From Eudoraea sp. (GTDB taxonomy: Bacteria; Bacteroidota; Bacteroidia; Flavobacteriales; Flavobacteriaceae), in the NCBI GenBank assembly GCA_013042925.1, contig JABDPH010000259.1:1-5340 (forward strand): DNA of 5,340 nucleotides, written 5' to 3'. The translations under genes were made by a program, and so were the position numbers. Of the stretch, positions 1 through 5,340 are shown piece by piece. Each line of letters starts with the position of its first letter. Position 1 is the first letter of the stretch. The notes under the pieces are model-generated. The model had not been told where the DNA came from and searched no databases. It saw nothing but the letters and a program-made list of their open reading frames with translations.

Positions 1-9
1 CAAAGATAT

Positions 10-40
10 AAAAAAGCCCTAATGCTAACATCAGGGCTTA
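10..40 (-). terminator. Rho-independent terminator of gldJ
   Basis: Read on the minus strand, a hairpin lies 23 nt past the gldJ stop codon and is followed by a run of six T. The stem is a perfect 7 bp (14-20 pairing with 33-39). After one A/C mismatch it can continue for 3 bp (22-24 with 29-31) around a CTAA loop. The plus strand lacks a good T tract after the stem, so it should work mainly for gldJ. It implies that gldJ is the last gene of its transcript. Confidence 0.8.
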
Positions 41-62
41 ATTTATATTCAGGAATTATTTA

Positions 63-1742
63 TTATTTTGCTTTTGCTTTTTTTCCTCGTACAGTTTTAT
101 TTTTAGTCTTAGACTTGGAGCCAACTCTGGACATTGCACATCTGAATCCTATATAATCTGTTGCCATATATTGTGGTAAGAATCTTCGCTGTGCAGGATC
201 AAGCCAGTATGCCCTGTCTTTCCATGATCCTCCTTTATAAATCCTTACTTCATCATTTATAAGCGTTGTCCTGTTATTACTTTTGTCATATTCGCGAATA
301 ATTTTACCATCCGCATCACGCTCTACCTTATGCTTAGGTGCATCGTACATCTTACGGGCCGGATCCTCTTCATCATCGCCAGCAAATCGGTCAAAGAATC
401 TGGATGATCCCGGATCACCATCCCTATAACCCCTGTTGTCACTATCCGAGAAATTCGTCCTTAAATAGGTCTCCTCTTCATCAACAGGAACCATTTTTAT
501 TTCTCCCGGAAGATTTACAGCTACTACTTTTCCGTTAGGCAAGGTGTCAAAGATTACACTATCTCTAAGAATAGTTACTTTACCATCTTCGCCAATAGCC
601 GTTTTCATATATATGTTACCTCTATAGTAATTGAAATCACTTATTTCATCATCTACAATCGGGCGATATACATCAGCCACCCATTCTGCAACGTTACCGG
701 CCATATCGTATAAACCGAGGTCATTTGGTTTGTAAGATTTTACCTGGGCTGTTATATCAGCTCCGTCATCAGACCAACCTGCAATTCCGCCGTAGTCACC
801 TTTACCTTGTTTAAAGTTGGCTAATTGATCGCCTCTTCCCACGCGCTGACCATTTCTTGTATAATCACCTTCCCATGGATATTTTTTTCTACCACGGTAA
901 TTATTGTATTCTCTTGTTCCTTGCAATGCAGCTGCTGAATATTCCCATTCAGTTTCCGTAGGCAGTCTGTAAGCCGGCATGATAATACCAGTACTTCTCT
1001 TGGCAAAAGTAGAAACAGAATCTTTTTTCATTTTTCCTTGCAAAGAATCTATCTGTCCGTTATATACAGATTCAGGACGGTTAAGATATGCTTCAGTACT
1101 AAAGGTACCTTCTACTTCACCTCCCATTGCCTGGTATTTCGCATCCTGAGCCAAATAACCTTCTTTTTCCAGCATGGCTTCATTTACCCTGTCCGTTCTC
1201 CATTCAGAGAACTGGACTGCTTGAATCCAATTCACACCTACTACAGGATATTCTGCATATGCAGGGTGGCGCAGGTAATTGTTGGTCATTGTTTCATTAT
1301 AGCCCAATCGGTTTCTCCATACCAAAGTGTCTGGAAGAGCACCTTTGTAAATATTCGCATATTTTGGATTTTCCGGTGGATATACCGCTTTAAGATAATC
1401 GAGGTATTCCAAATACATTACATTGGTTACTTCAGTTTCATCCATGTAGAAGGATTGAACGTGCTGCGCAGTTGGAGTATTATTCCAGTCATGCATTACA
1501 TCATCCTGTACCTTTCCTTTTGTGAAAGTACCTCCTTCTATAAAAACAAGTCCGGGACCTGTGGCTTGTTCTTTAAAGTCAGAATTGTACTGAAAACCAC
1601 CTTCTTTGGCGTTTATTTTCCAGCCTGTAGCTCTTGAAACATTCTTTGATGATGCTGAGGCAGATTTTTTACAACTGTTAAATGTAAAACCTCCCATAAT
1701 CACTGCACAAGAAAGTACAACTTTGATCAACTGTTTTTTCAT
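63..1742 (-). CDS. gldJ: Gliding motility / T9SS lipoprotein GldJ (FGE-sulfatase-like fold)
   Basis: GldJ is an outer-membrane lipoprotein needed for gliding and, by stabilising GldK, for type IX secretion in flavobacteria. The product has 559 residues, close to the roughly 560 of Flavobacterium johnsoniae GldJ as I recall it. Residues 1-23 form a lipoprotein signal peptide (KK at 2-3, hydrophobic core 5-19) with the acceptor Cys at 24 in FNSC. FGE/SUMF1-family motifs follow in order: EGGTF (69-73), DETEVTN (101-107), YPVVGVNW (165-172), RLPTETEWEY (259-268), DMAGNVAEW (346-354), GGSW (504-507) and GFRCA (532-536). Two long insertions, about 186-258 and 360-500, interrupt the fold. The paired catalytic cysteines that true FGEs have after GGS are missing, so it is probably structural and not an enzyme. 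The tail 542-559 is strongly basic. The paralogue GldK shares the fold, but the sequence around 98-160 reads as GldJ. The ATG is the only start in front of the signal peptide, and no Shine-Dalgarno is seen. Confidence 0.93.
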   Translation of the reverse strand: MKKQLIKVVLSCAVIMGGFTFNSCKKSASASSKNVSRATGWKINAKEGGFQYNSDFKEQATGPGLVFIEGGTFTKGKVQDDVMHDWNNTPTAQHVQSFYMDETEVTNVMYLEYLDYLKAVYPPENPKYANIYKGALPDTLVWRNRLGYNETMTNNYLRHPAYAEYPVVGVNWIQAVQFSEWRTDRVNEAMLEKEGYLAQDAKYQAMGGEVEGTFSTEAYLNRPESVYNGQIDSLQGKMKKDSVSTFAKRSTGIIMPAYRLPTETEWEYSAAALQGTREYNNYRGRKKYPWEGDYTRNGQRVGRGDQLANFKQGKGDYGGIAGWSDDGADITAQVKSYKPNDLGLYDMAGNVAEWVADVYRPIVDDEISDFNYYRGNIYMKTAIGEDGKVTILRDSVIFDTLPNGKVVAVNLPGEIKMVPVDEEETYLRTNFSDSDNRGYRDGDPGSSRFFDRFAGDDEEDPARKMYDAPKHKVERDADGKIIREYDKSNNRTTLINDEVRIYKGGSWKDRAYWLDPAQRRFLPQYMATDYIGFRCAMSRVGSKSKTKNKTVRGKKAKAK

Positions 1743-2195
1743 CTGTATTTAGGACTTAAGTTCAATATCAAATAGTATTTGTTCGCTATTTGATAGAATA
1801 TTTAAAAAAATTGTGTCGCTTTCGGCTTATAAAACGATGATTATCACATAATATTTTATAGTTCCGAAAATATTTTTGCCCATTTGCACAGGCAGCATTT
1901 ATTAGGACCTTTTCCATTTTGATAACGGCACAAAACATATTATAGTATGGATAGAAACATTTCTTTTAATTTATTAAGTATAATCCTTGTCGTATACCTT
2001 TACATAAATGAACTTACATTTAATTTATAATCTAAATAAAGTACTGATATTCAGCATTATTGCCCCAAATTCAAAAATAAAACACCTCTAAATGCAAGAT
2101 ATTTTTGAAATGCTCGTTACTTAACAAGTAATAAGTCAAAGTATAGTAGATATTAATTAGGTTTTATTTGCATCTTTTGACGAATTCAATAGTAC
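1743..2195. other. Long divergent non-coding spacer between gldJ and porV
   Basis: These 453 bases hold no credible gene on either strand. They are very AT-rich, with many stops in all frames, and must contain the promoters of both divergent genes. Matches to the Bacteroidota -7 element TAnnTTTG occur on the plus strand at 1871-1878 and 2100-2107 (both TATTTTTG) and on the minus strand at 2072-2079. None has a TTG at the usual -33 distance, and in DNA this AT-rich such matches are cheap. The box at 2100-2107, 88 nt before the porV ATG, is the most plausible for porV, while 2163-2170 (TTTATTTG) is a one-mismatch alternative closer in. A weak 7-bp inverted repeat (1828-1834 with 1854-1860) is also present. 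In many flavobacteria porU would sit immediately before porV, and no trace of it is visible here. Confidence 0.7.
1766..1795. repeat. Perfect 10-bp inverted repeat upstream of gldJ
   Basis: TATCAAATAG (1766-1775) and CTATTTGATA (1786-1795) are exact reverse complements separated by a 10-nt spacer, one helical turn centre to centre twice over. The dyad lies 24-53 nt before the gldJ start. It could be an operator for a dimeric regulator or a hairpin in the 5' untranslated region of the gldJ mRNA. It is not followed by a T tract in either direction, so it is not a terminator. The function is unknown; the repeat itself is directly visible. Confidence 0.6.
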
Positions 2196-3353
2196 ATGAC
2201 AAAAATGAGAAAATTCGTTATTCTGGCCGCACTTGCCTTTGTATTCAAGATATCTGCCCAGGAGCAGAATCGTGTTATAACTACGGCAGTTCCTTTTTTA
2301 ACTATTGCGGCAGACGCAAGGTCTGGTGGTTTAGGAGATATGGGCGTATCTACATCTGTTGATGCATTTTCGCAGCAGTGGAATCCTGCCAAGTACGCAT
2401 TTGCCGAAAGAAAAATGGGTATAGGTTTAGGTTATACCCCTTATCTGGAAAGCATTATTACAGATGTTTCTTTATTAAGCGGAAATTTTTATAACAAAAT
2501 AAACGACAGGAGCGCTTTTGCTTTTAGTTTACGTTATTTTACATTGGGTGAAATTGAATTAAGACAATTTGCTGGTGATCCGGGTACAATAGCTAAACCA
2601 AATGAATTAGCTATTGATGGTTCTTATGCATTGAAGCTTAGCGATCAGTTCTCTATGGCTATTGCAGGGAGATACATTAATTCAAATCTCAGATTACCGG
2701 AAAGTGGTGATGTAGATTCACAGTCAGCAAGCTCATTTGCAGTAGATATTGCGGGTTACTTTCGATCAAGAGAAGTAGCCTACAATAGTTTCGATGGTAG
2801 ATGGAAAGCCGGTTTTAATATTTCGAACCTTGGGGGAAAAATAACATATGAGGAAGGTGGTCAACCCAATTTTTTACCGACTAATCTTGGAATAGGCGGA
2901 GGGTTTGATTTCATTTTTGATCAGGATAATGTGTTGGGCTTAAATTTGGAATTCAACAAACTCTTAGTACCCACTCCTCAGGATTTTAATGATGATGGTG
3001 TAATAGATTCTGCGGATAATGACATATATCAACAGATAGGTTGGTTCGAAGGCGTATTTAAATCATTCGGAGATGCACCTGATGGGCTAAGTGAGGAACT
3101 TCAGGAAGTAACCTGGGCATTAAGTGCAGAATATGCGTATCAAAATGCTTTCATGTTTAGAACAGGATATTTTCATGAAAGTGAATTTAAAGGAGCAAGA
3201 CAATTCTTTACCCTTGGGGCCGGATTTAAATTCAAATCCGTTCAGATAGATCTTTCATATCTCTTCTCTACTTCAAAAGTGAAGAACCCTCTTGAAAACA
3301 CATTGCGGTTCGCACTTACTTTTAATTTAGGAGCGGAATATTATAATGATTAA
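2196..3353 (+). CDS. porV: T9SS outer-membrane protein PorV (LptO)
   Basis: PorV is a FadL-like outer-membrane beta-barrel of the type IX secretion system. It collects cargo emerging from the SprA translocon and, in Porphyromonas, presents it to the sortase PorU for C-terminal signal removal and anchoring. The 385-residue product begins with a signal peptide (charged 3-6, hydrophobic 7-17, likely cut after ISA at 19-21). The family block follows: DARSGGLGDMGVS (40-52) and DAFSQQWNPAKY (56-67). After that come alternating amphipathic strands with many aromatic and Gly residues. KLLVPTP (255-261) and FGDAPDG...EELQE (291-304) are further PorV marks. Between them lies an EF-hand-like acidic loop at 263-274. 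The last strand ends in FALTFNLGAEY (372-382). PorQ shares the N-terminal block, but the overall match favours PorV. The ATG at 2196 is used; a second in-frame ATG at codon 4 is also possible. No Shine-Dalgarno is seen. A terminator follows 18 nt after the stop. Confidence 0.95.
   Translation: MTKMRKFVILAALAFVFKISAQEQNRVITTAVPFLTIAADARSGGLGDMGVSTSVDAFSQQWNPAKYAFAERKMGIGLGYTPYLESIITDVSLLSGNFYNKINDRSAFAFSLRYFTLGEIELRQFAGDPGTIAKPNELAIDGSYALKLSDQFSMAIAGRYINSNLRLPESGDVDSQSASSFAVDIAGYFRSREVAYNSFDGRWKAGFNISNLGGKITYEEGGQPNFLPTNLGIGGGFDFIFDQDNVLGLNLEFNKLLVPTPQDFNDDGVIDSADNDIYQQIGWFEGVFKSFGDAPDGLSEELQEVTWALSAEYAYQNAFMFRTGYFHESEFKGARQFFTLGAGFKFKSVQIDLSYLFSTSKVKNPLENTLRFALTFNLGAEYYND
2982..3017 (+). other. 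EF-hand/dockerin-like Ca2+-binding loop in PorV
   Basis: PorV residues 263-274 read DFNDDGVIDSAD. This fits the 12-residue calcium loop: acidic or amide ligands at positions 1 (D263), 3 (N265), 5 (D267), 9 (D271) and 12 (D274), Gly at 6 and a hydrophobic Ile at 8. The spacing is that of dockerin and EF-hand loops. It sits in a predicted loop between strand regions, just before the conserved FGDAPDG segment. Calcium binding is inferred from the motif only. Confidence 0.6.
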
Positions 3354-3370
3354 TCAAAATATAACGATAT

Positions 3371-3401
3371 AAAAAAAACCTGTCCCCGGACAGGTTTTTT
3401 T
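3371..3401 (+). terminator. Strong rho-independent terminator after porV
   Basis: CCTGTCC (3379-3385) is an exact reverse complement of GGACAGG (3388-3394), in practice a 6-bp GC-rich stem with a CCCG tetraloop. It is flanked by eight A on the left and seven T on the right, which extend the pairing. The symmetrical A and T tracts would let it act in both directions, but only porV needs it here. It separates porV transcription from cdd. Confidence 0.9.
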
Positions 3402-3472
3402 ATTTAGGTAAGAAGCAGTTTTGCACAGCTATCTAAAATAAAGTACATTTAATATTAACTCCGGTTGGCCCG

Positions 3473-3480
3473 GATATTTG
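3473..3480 (+). promoter_or_regulatory. Possible -7 promoter element of cdd
   Basis: GATATTTG followed by C differs by one base from the Bacteroidota -7 consensus TAnnTTTG and ends only 9 nt before the cdd ATG. Placement this close to the start, giving a very short or absent leader, is common in the phylum. No clear TTG is found about 19 nt upstream, so support is weak. A promoter is expected somewhere in 3402-3489 because a terminator lies just before. Confidence 0.35.
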
Positions 3481-3489
3481 CAGCAAACT

Positions 3490-3972
3490 ATGGAAAAACG
3501 AAGGATTTCCTTTGATTTATTGGTTTTTGACACTTTAGATGAACTTTCCCAAGGTGAAAAAGACCTTATGCAAATTGCTATAGCGGCCAGAGAAAATGCC
3601 TATGCACCATATTCCCAGTTCATGGTTGGAGCAGCAGTCCTTTTAGCTAATGGGGAAATCGTAATTGGTAGCAATCAGGAAAATGCCTCTTTTCCTTCCG
3701 GTTTATGCGCAGAACGTGTGGCTGTTTTCCAGGCAGGTGCAAAGTATCCCAATGTTGCAATAAATACAATTGCAATAAGTGTATCATCTAAAACTCATAA
3801 AGTAGACAGGCCGGCAGCACCATGCGGTAATTGCAGGCAAGCCATTGCTGAATATGAACAAAAGCAAAATACCCCTATTACTATCCTAATGATGGGTGTT
3901 TCGGGCAAAATATTCAAATGCGAATCCCTGGAAGATATCCTGCCCTTGGCCTTTGGCAATTCCTACTTATAG
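3490..3972 (+). CDS. cdd: Cytidine deaminase, homotetrameric type
   Basis: The enzyme hydrolyses cytidine and deoxycytidine to uridine and deoxyuridine in cytosolic pyrimidine salvage. The product is 160 residues, close to the family's usual 130-160, with about 20 extra residues at the N terminus, typical of the flavobacterial form. The substrate-binding segment YAPYSQFMVGAA (38-49) and NQENAS (62-67) are present. The active site is complete: CAE at 73-75, with Cys73 as zinc ligand and Glu75 as proton shuttle, and PCGNCRQ at 111-117, with Cys112 and Cys115 as the other zinc ligands. Three Cys ligands mark the small tetrameric class, unlike the His-Cys-Cys dimer of E. coli. An in-frame TTG at 3478 would add four residues, but the ATG at 3490 fits better and the TTG overlaps a promoter-like box. 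It stands alone between the porV terminator and the gap before pdhA. Confidence 0.95.
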   Translation: MEKRRISFDLLVFDTLDELSQGEKDLMQIAIAARENAYAPYSQFMVGAAVLLANGEIVIGSNQENASFPSGLCAERVAVFQAGAKYPNVAINTIAISVSSKTHKVDRPAAPCGNCRQAIAEYEQKQNTPITILMMGVSGKIFKCESLEDILPLAFGNSYL

Positions 3973-4077
3973 TAAAACTTGTTTATTCTCCCATAGAAAT
4001 TGGAATTACCAGAATCGTTTTATTTCACCGAAATTATACCTTTTTTATCATTTTTTTTTCACTATTGATTTAATGTG

Positions 4078-4085
4078 TATTTTTG
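4078..4085 (+). promoter_or_regulatory. Candidate -7 promoter element of pdhA
   Basis: TATTTTTG matches the Bacteroidota -7 consensus TAnnTTTG exactly and lies 78 nt before the pdhA ATG in a 191-bp intergenic gap. The nearest TTG upstream (4065-4067) is only 10 nt away, shorter than the usual spacing of about 19, and the expected -33 position is a plain T run. Upstream T-rich DNA (4041-4059) has no GC stem, so no clear terminator closes cdd and read-through from cdd remains possible. Confidence 0.4.
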
Positions 4086-4137
4086 TTTTCCCTTGATATA
4101 CCTGAACAATTCAAATCTGAATATTTCAGCAAAAAAC

Positions 4138-4147
4138 AAGTATACTT
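4138..4147. repeat. 10-bp palindrome before pdhA
   Basis: AAGTATACTT is a perfect palindrome centred 21 nt before the pdhA ATG. A second perfect palindrome with the same GTATAC core, AGGTATACCT, lies inside pdhA at 4183-4192, 45 bp away centre to centre. The pair could be a repressor site, but the second encodes a Val-Tyr pair and may be coincidence. Confidence 0.3.
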
Positions 4148-4163
4148 AAAAGAAAAATATTTG

Positions 4164-5162
4164 ATGAAAAAAGTTACCAAAGAGGTATACCTAAAATGGT
4201 ACGAGGAAATGTTGTTCTGGAGAAAGTTTGAGGATAAACTGGCTGCCGTATACATTCAACAAAAAGTACGAGGATTTTTGCACTTGTACAATGGTCAGGA
4301 AGCTGTTTTAGCAGGTGCCCTGCACGCAATGGATCTTACGAAAGATAGAATGATAACAGCATACAGGAACCATGTTCAGCCCATAGGAATGGGCGAAGAT
4401 CCTCGGAAAGTAATGGCGGAATTATATGGCAAAGTAACGGGCACTTCTAAAGGAATGGGGGGTTCCATGCATATTTTTTCTAAGGAACATAGGTTTTATG
4501 GAGGTCACGGTATTGTTGGTGGGCAAATTCCTCTTGGTGCTGGTTTGGCATTTGCCGACAAGTATTTTAAAAGAGACTCTGTAACGCTTTGCTACATGGG
4601 TGATGGTGCTGTAAGACAAGGCTCACTGCATGAGACTTTTAATTTAGCTATGCTCTGGCAACTTCCGGTTGTATTTGTGTGTGAAAATAATGGTTATGCG
4701 ATGGGAACTTCAGTAGCACGAACTGCTCACACGACGGATATTTGGAAACTCGGTTTAGGATATGAAATGCCTAGTGCACCCGTTGACGGAATGGATCCTT
4801 TAACCGTAGCCACGGCAATGACTAAGGCAATTGAAAGAGCCAGAAGTGGTGGCGGGCCAACGTTCCTGGAAATGAAGACCTATAGGTACAGAGGTCATTC
4901 TATGTCTGATGCCCAACATTACAGGACAAAAGATGAGGTTGAAGAATATAAAAAGATAGACCCTATAAGTCAGGTTCTTGATGTTATCAAGGAGAAAAAA
5001 TACGCTTCTGAAGAGGAGATTAAAGCCATTAATGACAGGGTGAAGAATCTTGTAAAAGAATGTGAAAAATTTGCAGAAGAGTCTGATTATCCTCCAGTGG
5101 AACAGCTTTACGATATGGTTTATGAACAAGAAGACTATCCCTTTGTACAACACAAATTATAA
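4164..5162 (+). CDS. pdhA: Pyruvate dehydrogenase E1 component, alpha subunit
   Basis: With the E1 beta subunit it decarboxylates pyruvate on thiamine diphosphate and transfers the acetyl group to the lipoyl arm of E2, feeding acetyl-CoA into the TCA cycle. The product is 332 residues, normal for the alpha subunit of the heterotetrameric E1. The thiamine-diphosphate motif is complete: GDG at 146-148 and, about 28 residues on, ENN at 174-176. YRNH (67-70) holds the conserved active-site His70, and GGHGIVGGQIPLGAG (113-127) is the conserved cofactor-side segment. YRYRGHSMSD (240-249) matches the loop that is phosphorylated in mitochondrial E1 alpha. The frame is open upstream to a TTG at 4083, but those 27 codons resemble nothing in the family and the TTG lies in the promoter-like box, so the ATG at 4164 is chosen. 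The stop is 4 nt before the E2 gene, so the two are surely co-transcribed. A branched-chain 2-oxoacid dehydrogenase E1 alpha is the alternative, judged less likely from the close fit to flavobacterial PdhA. Confidence 0.95.
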   Translation: MKKVTKEVYLKWYEEMLFWRKFEDKLAAVYIQQKVRGFLHLYNGQEAVLAGALHAMDLTKDRMITAYRNHVQPIGMGEDPRKVMAELYGKVTGTSKGMGGSMHIFSKEHRFYGGHGIVGGQIPLGAGLAFADKYFKRDSVTLCYMGDGAVRQGSLHETFNLAMLWQLPVVFVCENNGYAMGTSVARTAHTTDIWKLGLGYEMPSAPVDGMDPLTVATAMTKAIERARSGGGPTFLEMKTYRYRGHSMSDAQHYRTKDEVEEYKKIDPISQVLDVIKEKKYASEEEIKAINDRVKNLVKECEKFAEESDYPPVEQLYDMVYEQEDYPFVQHKL

Positions 5163-5166
5163 GTAA

Positions 5167-5340
5167 ATGGCGGAAGTAATTAATATGCCCAGATTAAGCG
5201 ATACCATGGAAGAAGGTACCGTTGCAAAATGGTTAAAAAATGTTGGTGATAAGATTGAAGAGGGAGATATCTTGGCTGAGATAGAAACAGATAAGGCCAC
5301 CATGGAATTTGAGTCTTTTCATGAAGGTACTTTATTACAT
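5167..5340 (+). CDS. pdhC: Dihydrolipoamide acetyltransferase (PDH E2), 5' part
   Basis: This is the start of the E2 core of the pyruvate dehydrogenase complex, which carries acetyl groups on lipoyl-lysine and passes them to CoA. Only 58 residues are in the window and the frame runs off the right edge. They form most of a lipoyl domain: [16 protein letters not shown] (7-22), GDKIEEGD (27-34) and the lipoylation motif ETDKAT (40-45) with Lys43 as the modified residue. The wording is that of PDH-type E2 ([19 protein letters not shown]). The remaining lipoyl, subunit-binding and catalytic domains should lie beyond the window. The ATG 4 nt after the pdhA stop is the natural start, and translation is probably coupled. 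Confidence 0.92.
   Translation, partial: MAEVINMPRLSDTMEEGTVAKWLKNVGDKIEEGDILAEIETDKATMEFESFHEGTLLH

Noticed and set aside
1038..1637. 199-codon open frame on the plus strand, antisense to gldJ
   Set aside because: It lies wholly inside gldJ, whose protein is clearly conserved. Its product is an unfamiliar mix rich in Phe, Tyr, Ile and Cys with no domain motif, as expected for a reverse-frame shadow of a real gene.
63..1742. GldK or an active sulfatase-modifying enzyme instead of GldJ
   Set aside because: Catalytic cysteines are absent, and the N-terminal third, insertions and basic tail fit GldJ and not GldK, as far as memory of the families allows.
2008..2091. 27-codon ATG frame in the gldJ-porV spacer
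   Set aside because: It is too short, has a composition typical of AT-rich non-coding DNA, no ribosome-binding signal and no recognisable motif.
4041..4059. T-rich run after cdd as a terminator
   Set aside because: No GC-rich stem precedes it on the plus strand, so it does not meet the pattern of a rho-independent terminator.
3896..4096. Open frame overlapping the cdd end and the gap before pdhA
   Set aside because: It is out of frame with cdd over its first third, and the rest is translated T-rich intergenic DNA.
4800..5153. 117-codon open frame on the minus strand, antisense to pdhA
   Set aside because: It is a shadow of the pdhA reading frame. The Phe/Leu-rich product comes from the complement of Lys/Glu-rich coding sequence.
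1..5340. Mobile element, CRISPR array, tRNA or rRNA
   Set aside because: No transposase or integrase coding, no regularly spaced direct repeats and no tRNA-like cloverleaf were seen on reading both strands.

Overview
The window comes from a Bacteroidota genome, most probably a Flavobacteriia-type organism. The evidence is gldJ and porV, which belong to the gliding motility / type IX secretion system (T9SS) apparatus found only in that phylum. In addition, no gene start has a Shine-Dalgarno sequence, the DNA is AT-rich (judged by eye), and the order porV-cdd-pdhA-pdhC is a familiar flavobacterial arrangement. The species cannot be told from the sequence.

Layout, left to right. A rho-independent terminator (10-40) ends gldJ, which lies on the minus strand (63-1742) and encodes a 559-residue outer-membrane lipoprotein with a formylglycine-generating-enzyme (FGE/SUMF1) fold that lacks the catalytic cysteines. 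A 453-bp non-coding spacer (1743-2195) separates it from the divergent porV. The spacer carries a perfect 10-bp inverted repeat close to gldJ and several AT-rich matches to the Bacteroidota -7 promoter element. On the plus strand follow porV (2196-3353, T9SS outer-membrane barrel), a strong terminator (3371-3401), cdd (3490-3972, cytidine deaminase), a 191-bp T-rich gap with a promoter-like box, pdhA (4164-5162, pyruvate dehydrogenase E1 alpha) and, after only 4 bp, the first 58 codons of pdhC (5167 to the window edge, E2 lipoyl domain).

Two functional groups are present. GldJ and PorV serve gliding and protein export: GldJ works with the GldK/L/M/N motor and export complex, and PorV is the shuttle/attachment barrel that works with the SprA translocon and the PorU sortase. 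PdhA and PdhC are parts of the pyruvate dehydrogenase complex, and Cdd is in pyrimidine salvage. The terminator after porV suggests that the groups are neighbours by conserved order, not one operon.

Most of the window is ordinary core-genome material and I see no mobile element, CRISPR array or unknown system. The points most worth a second look are the absence of porU between gldJ and porV with gldJ inverted, a textbook EF-hand/dockerin-like calcium-binding loop inside PorV, the perfect dyad upstream of gldJ, and the E1 alpha-E2 pairing without E1 beta.
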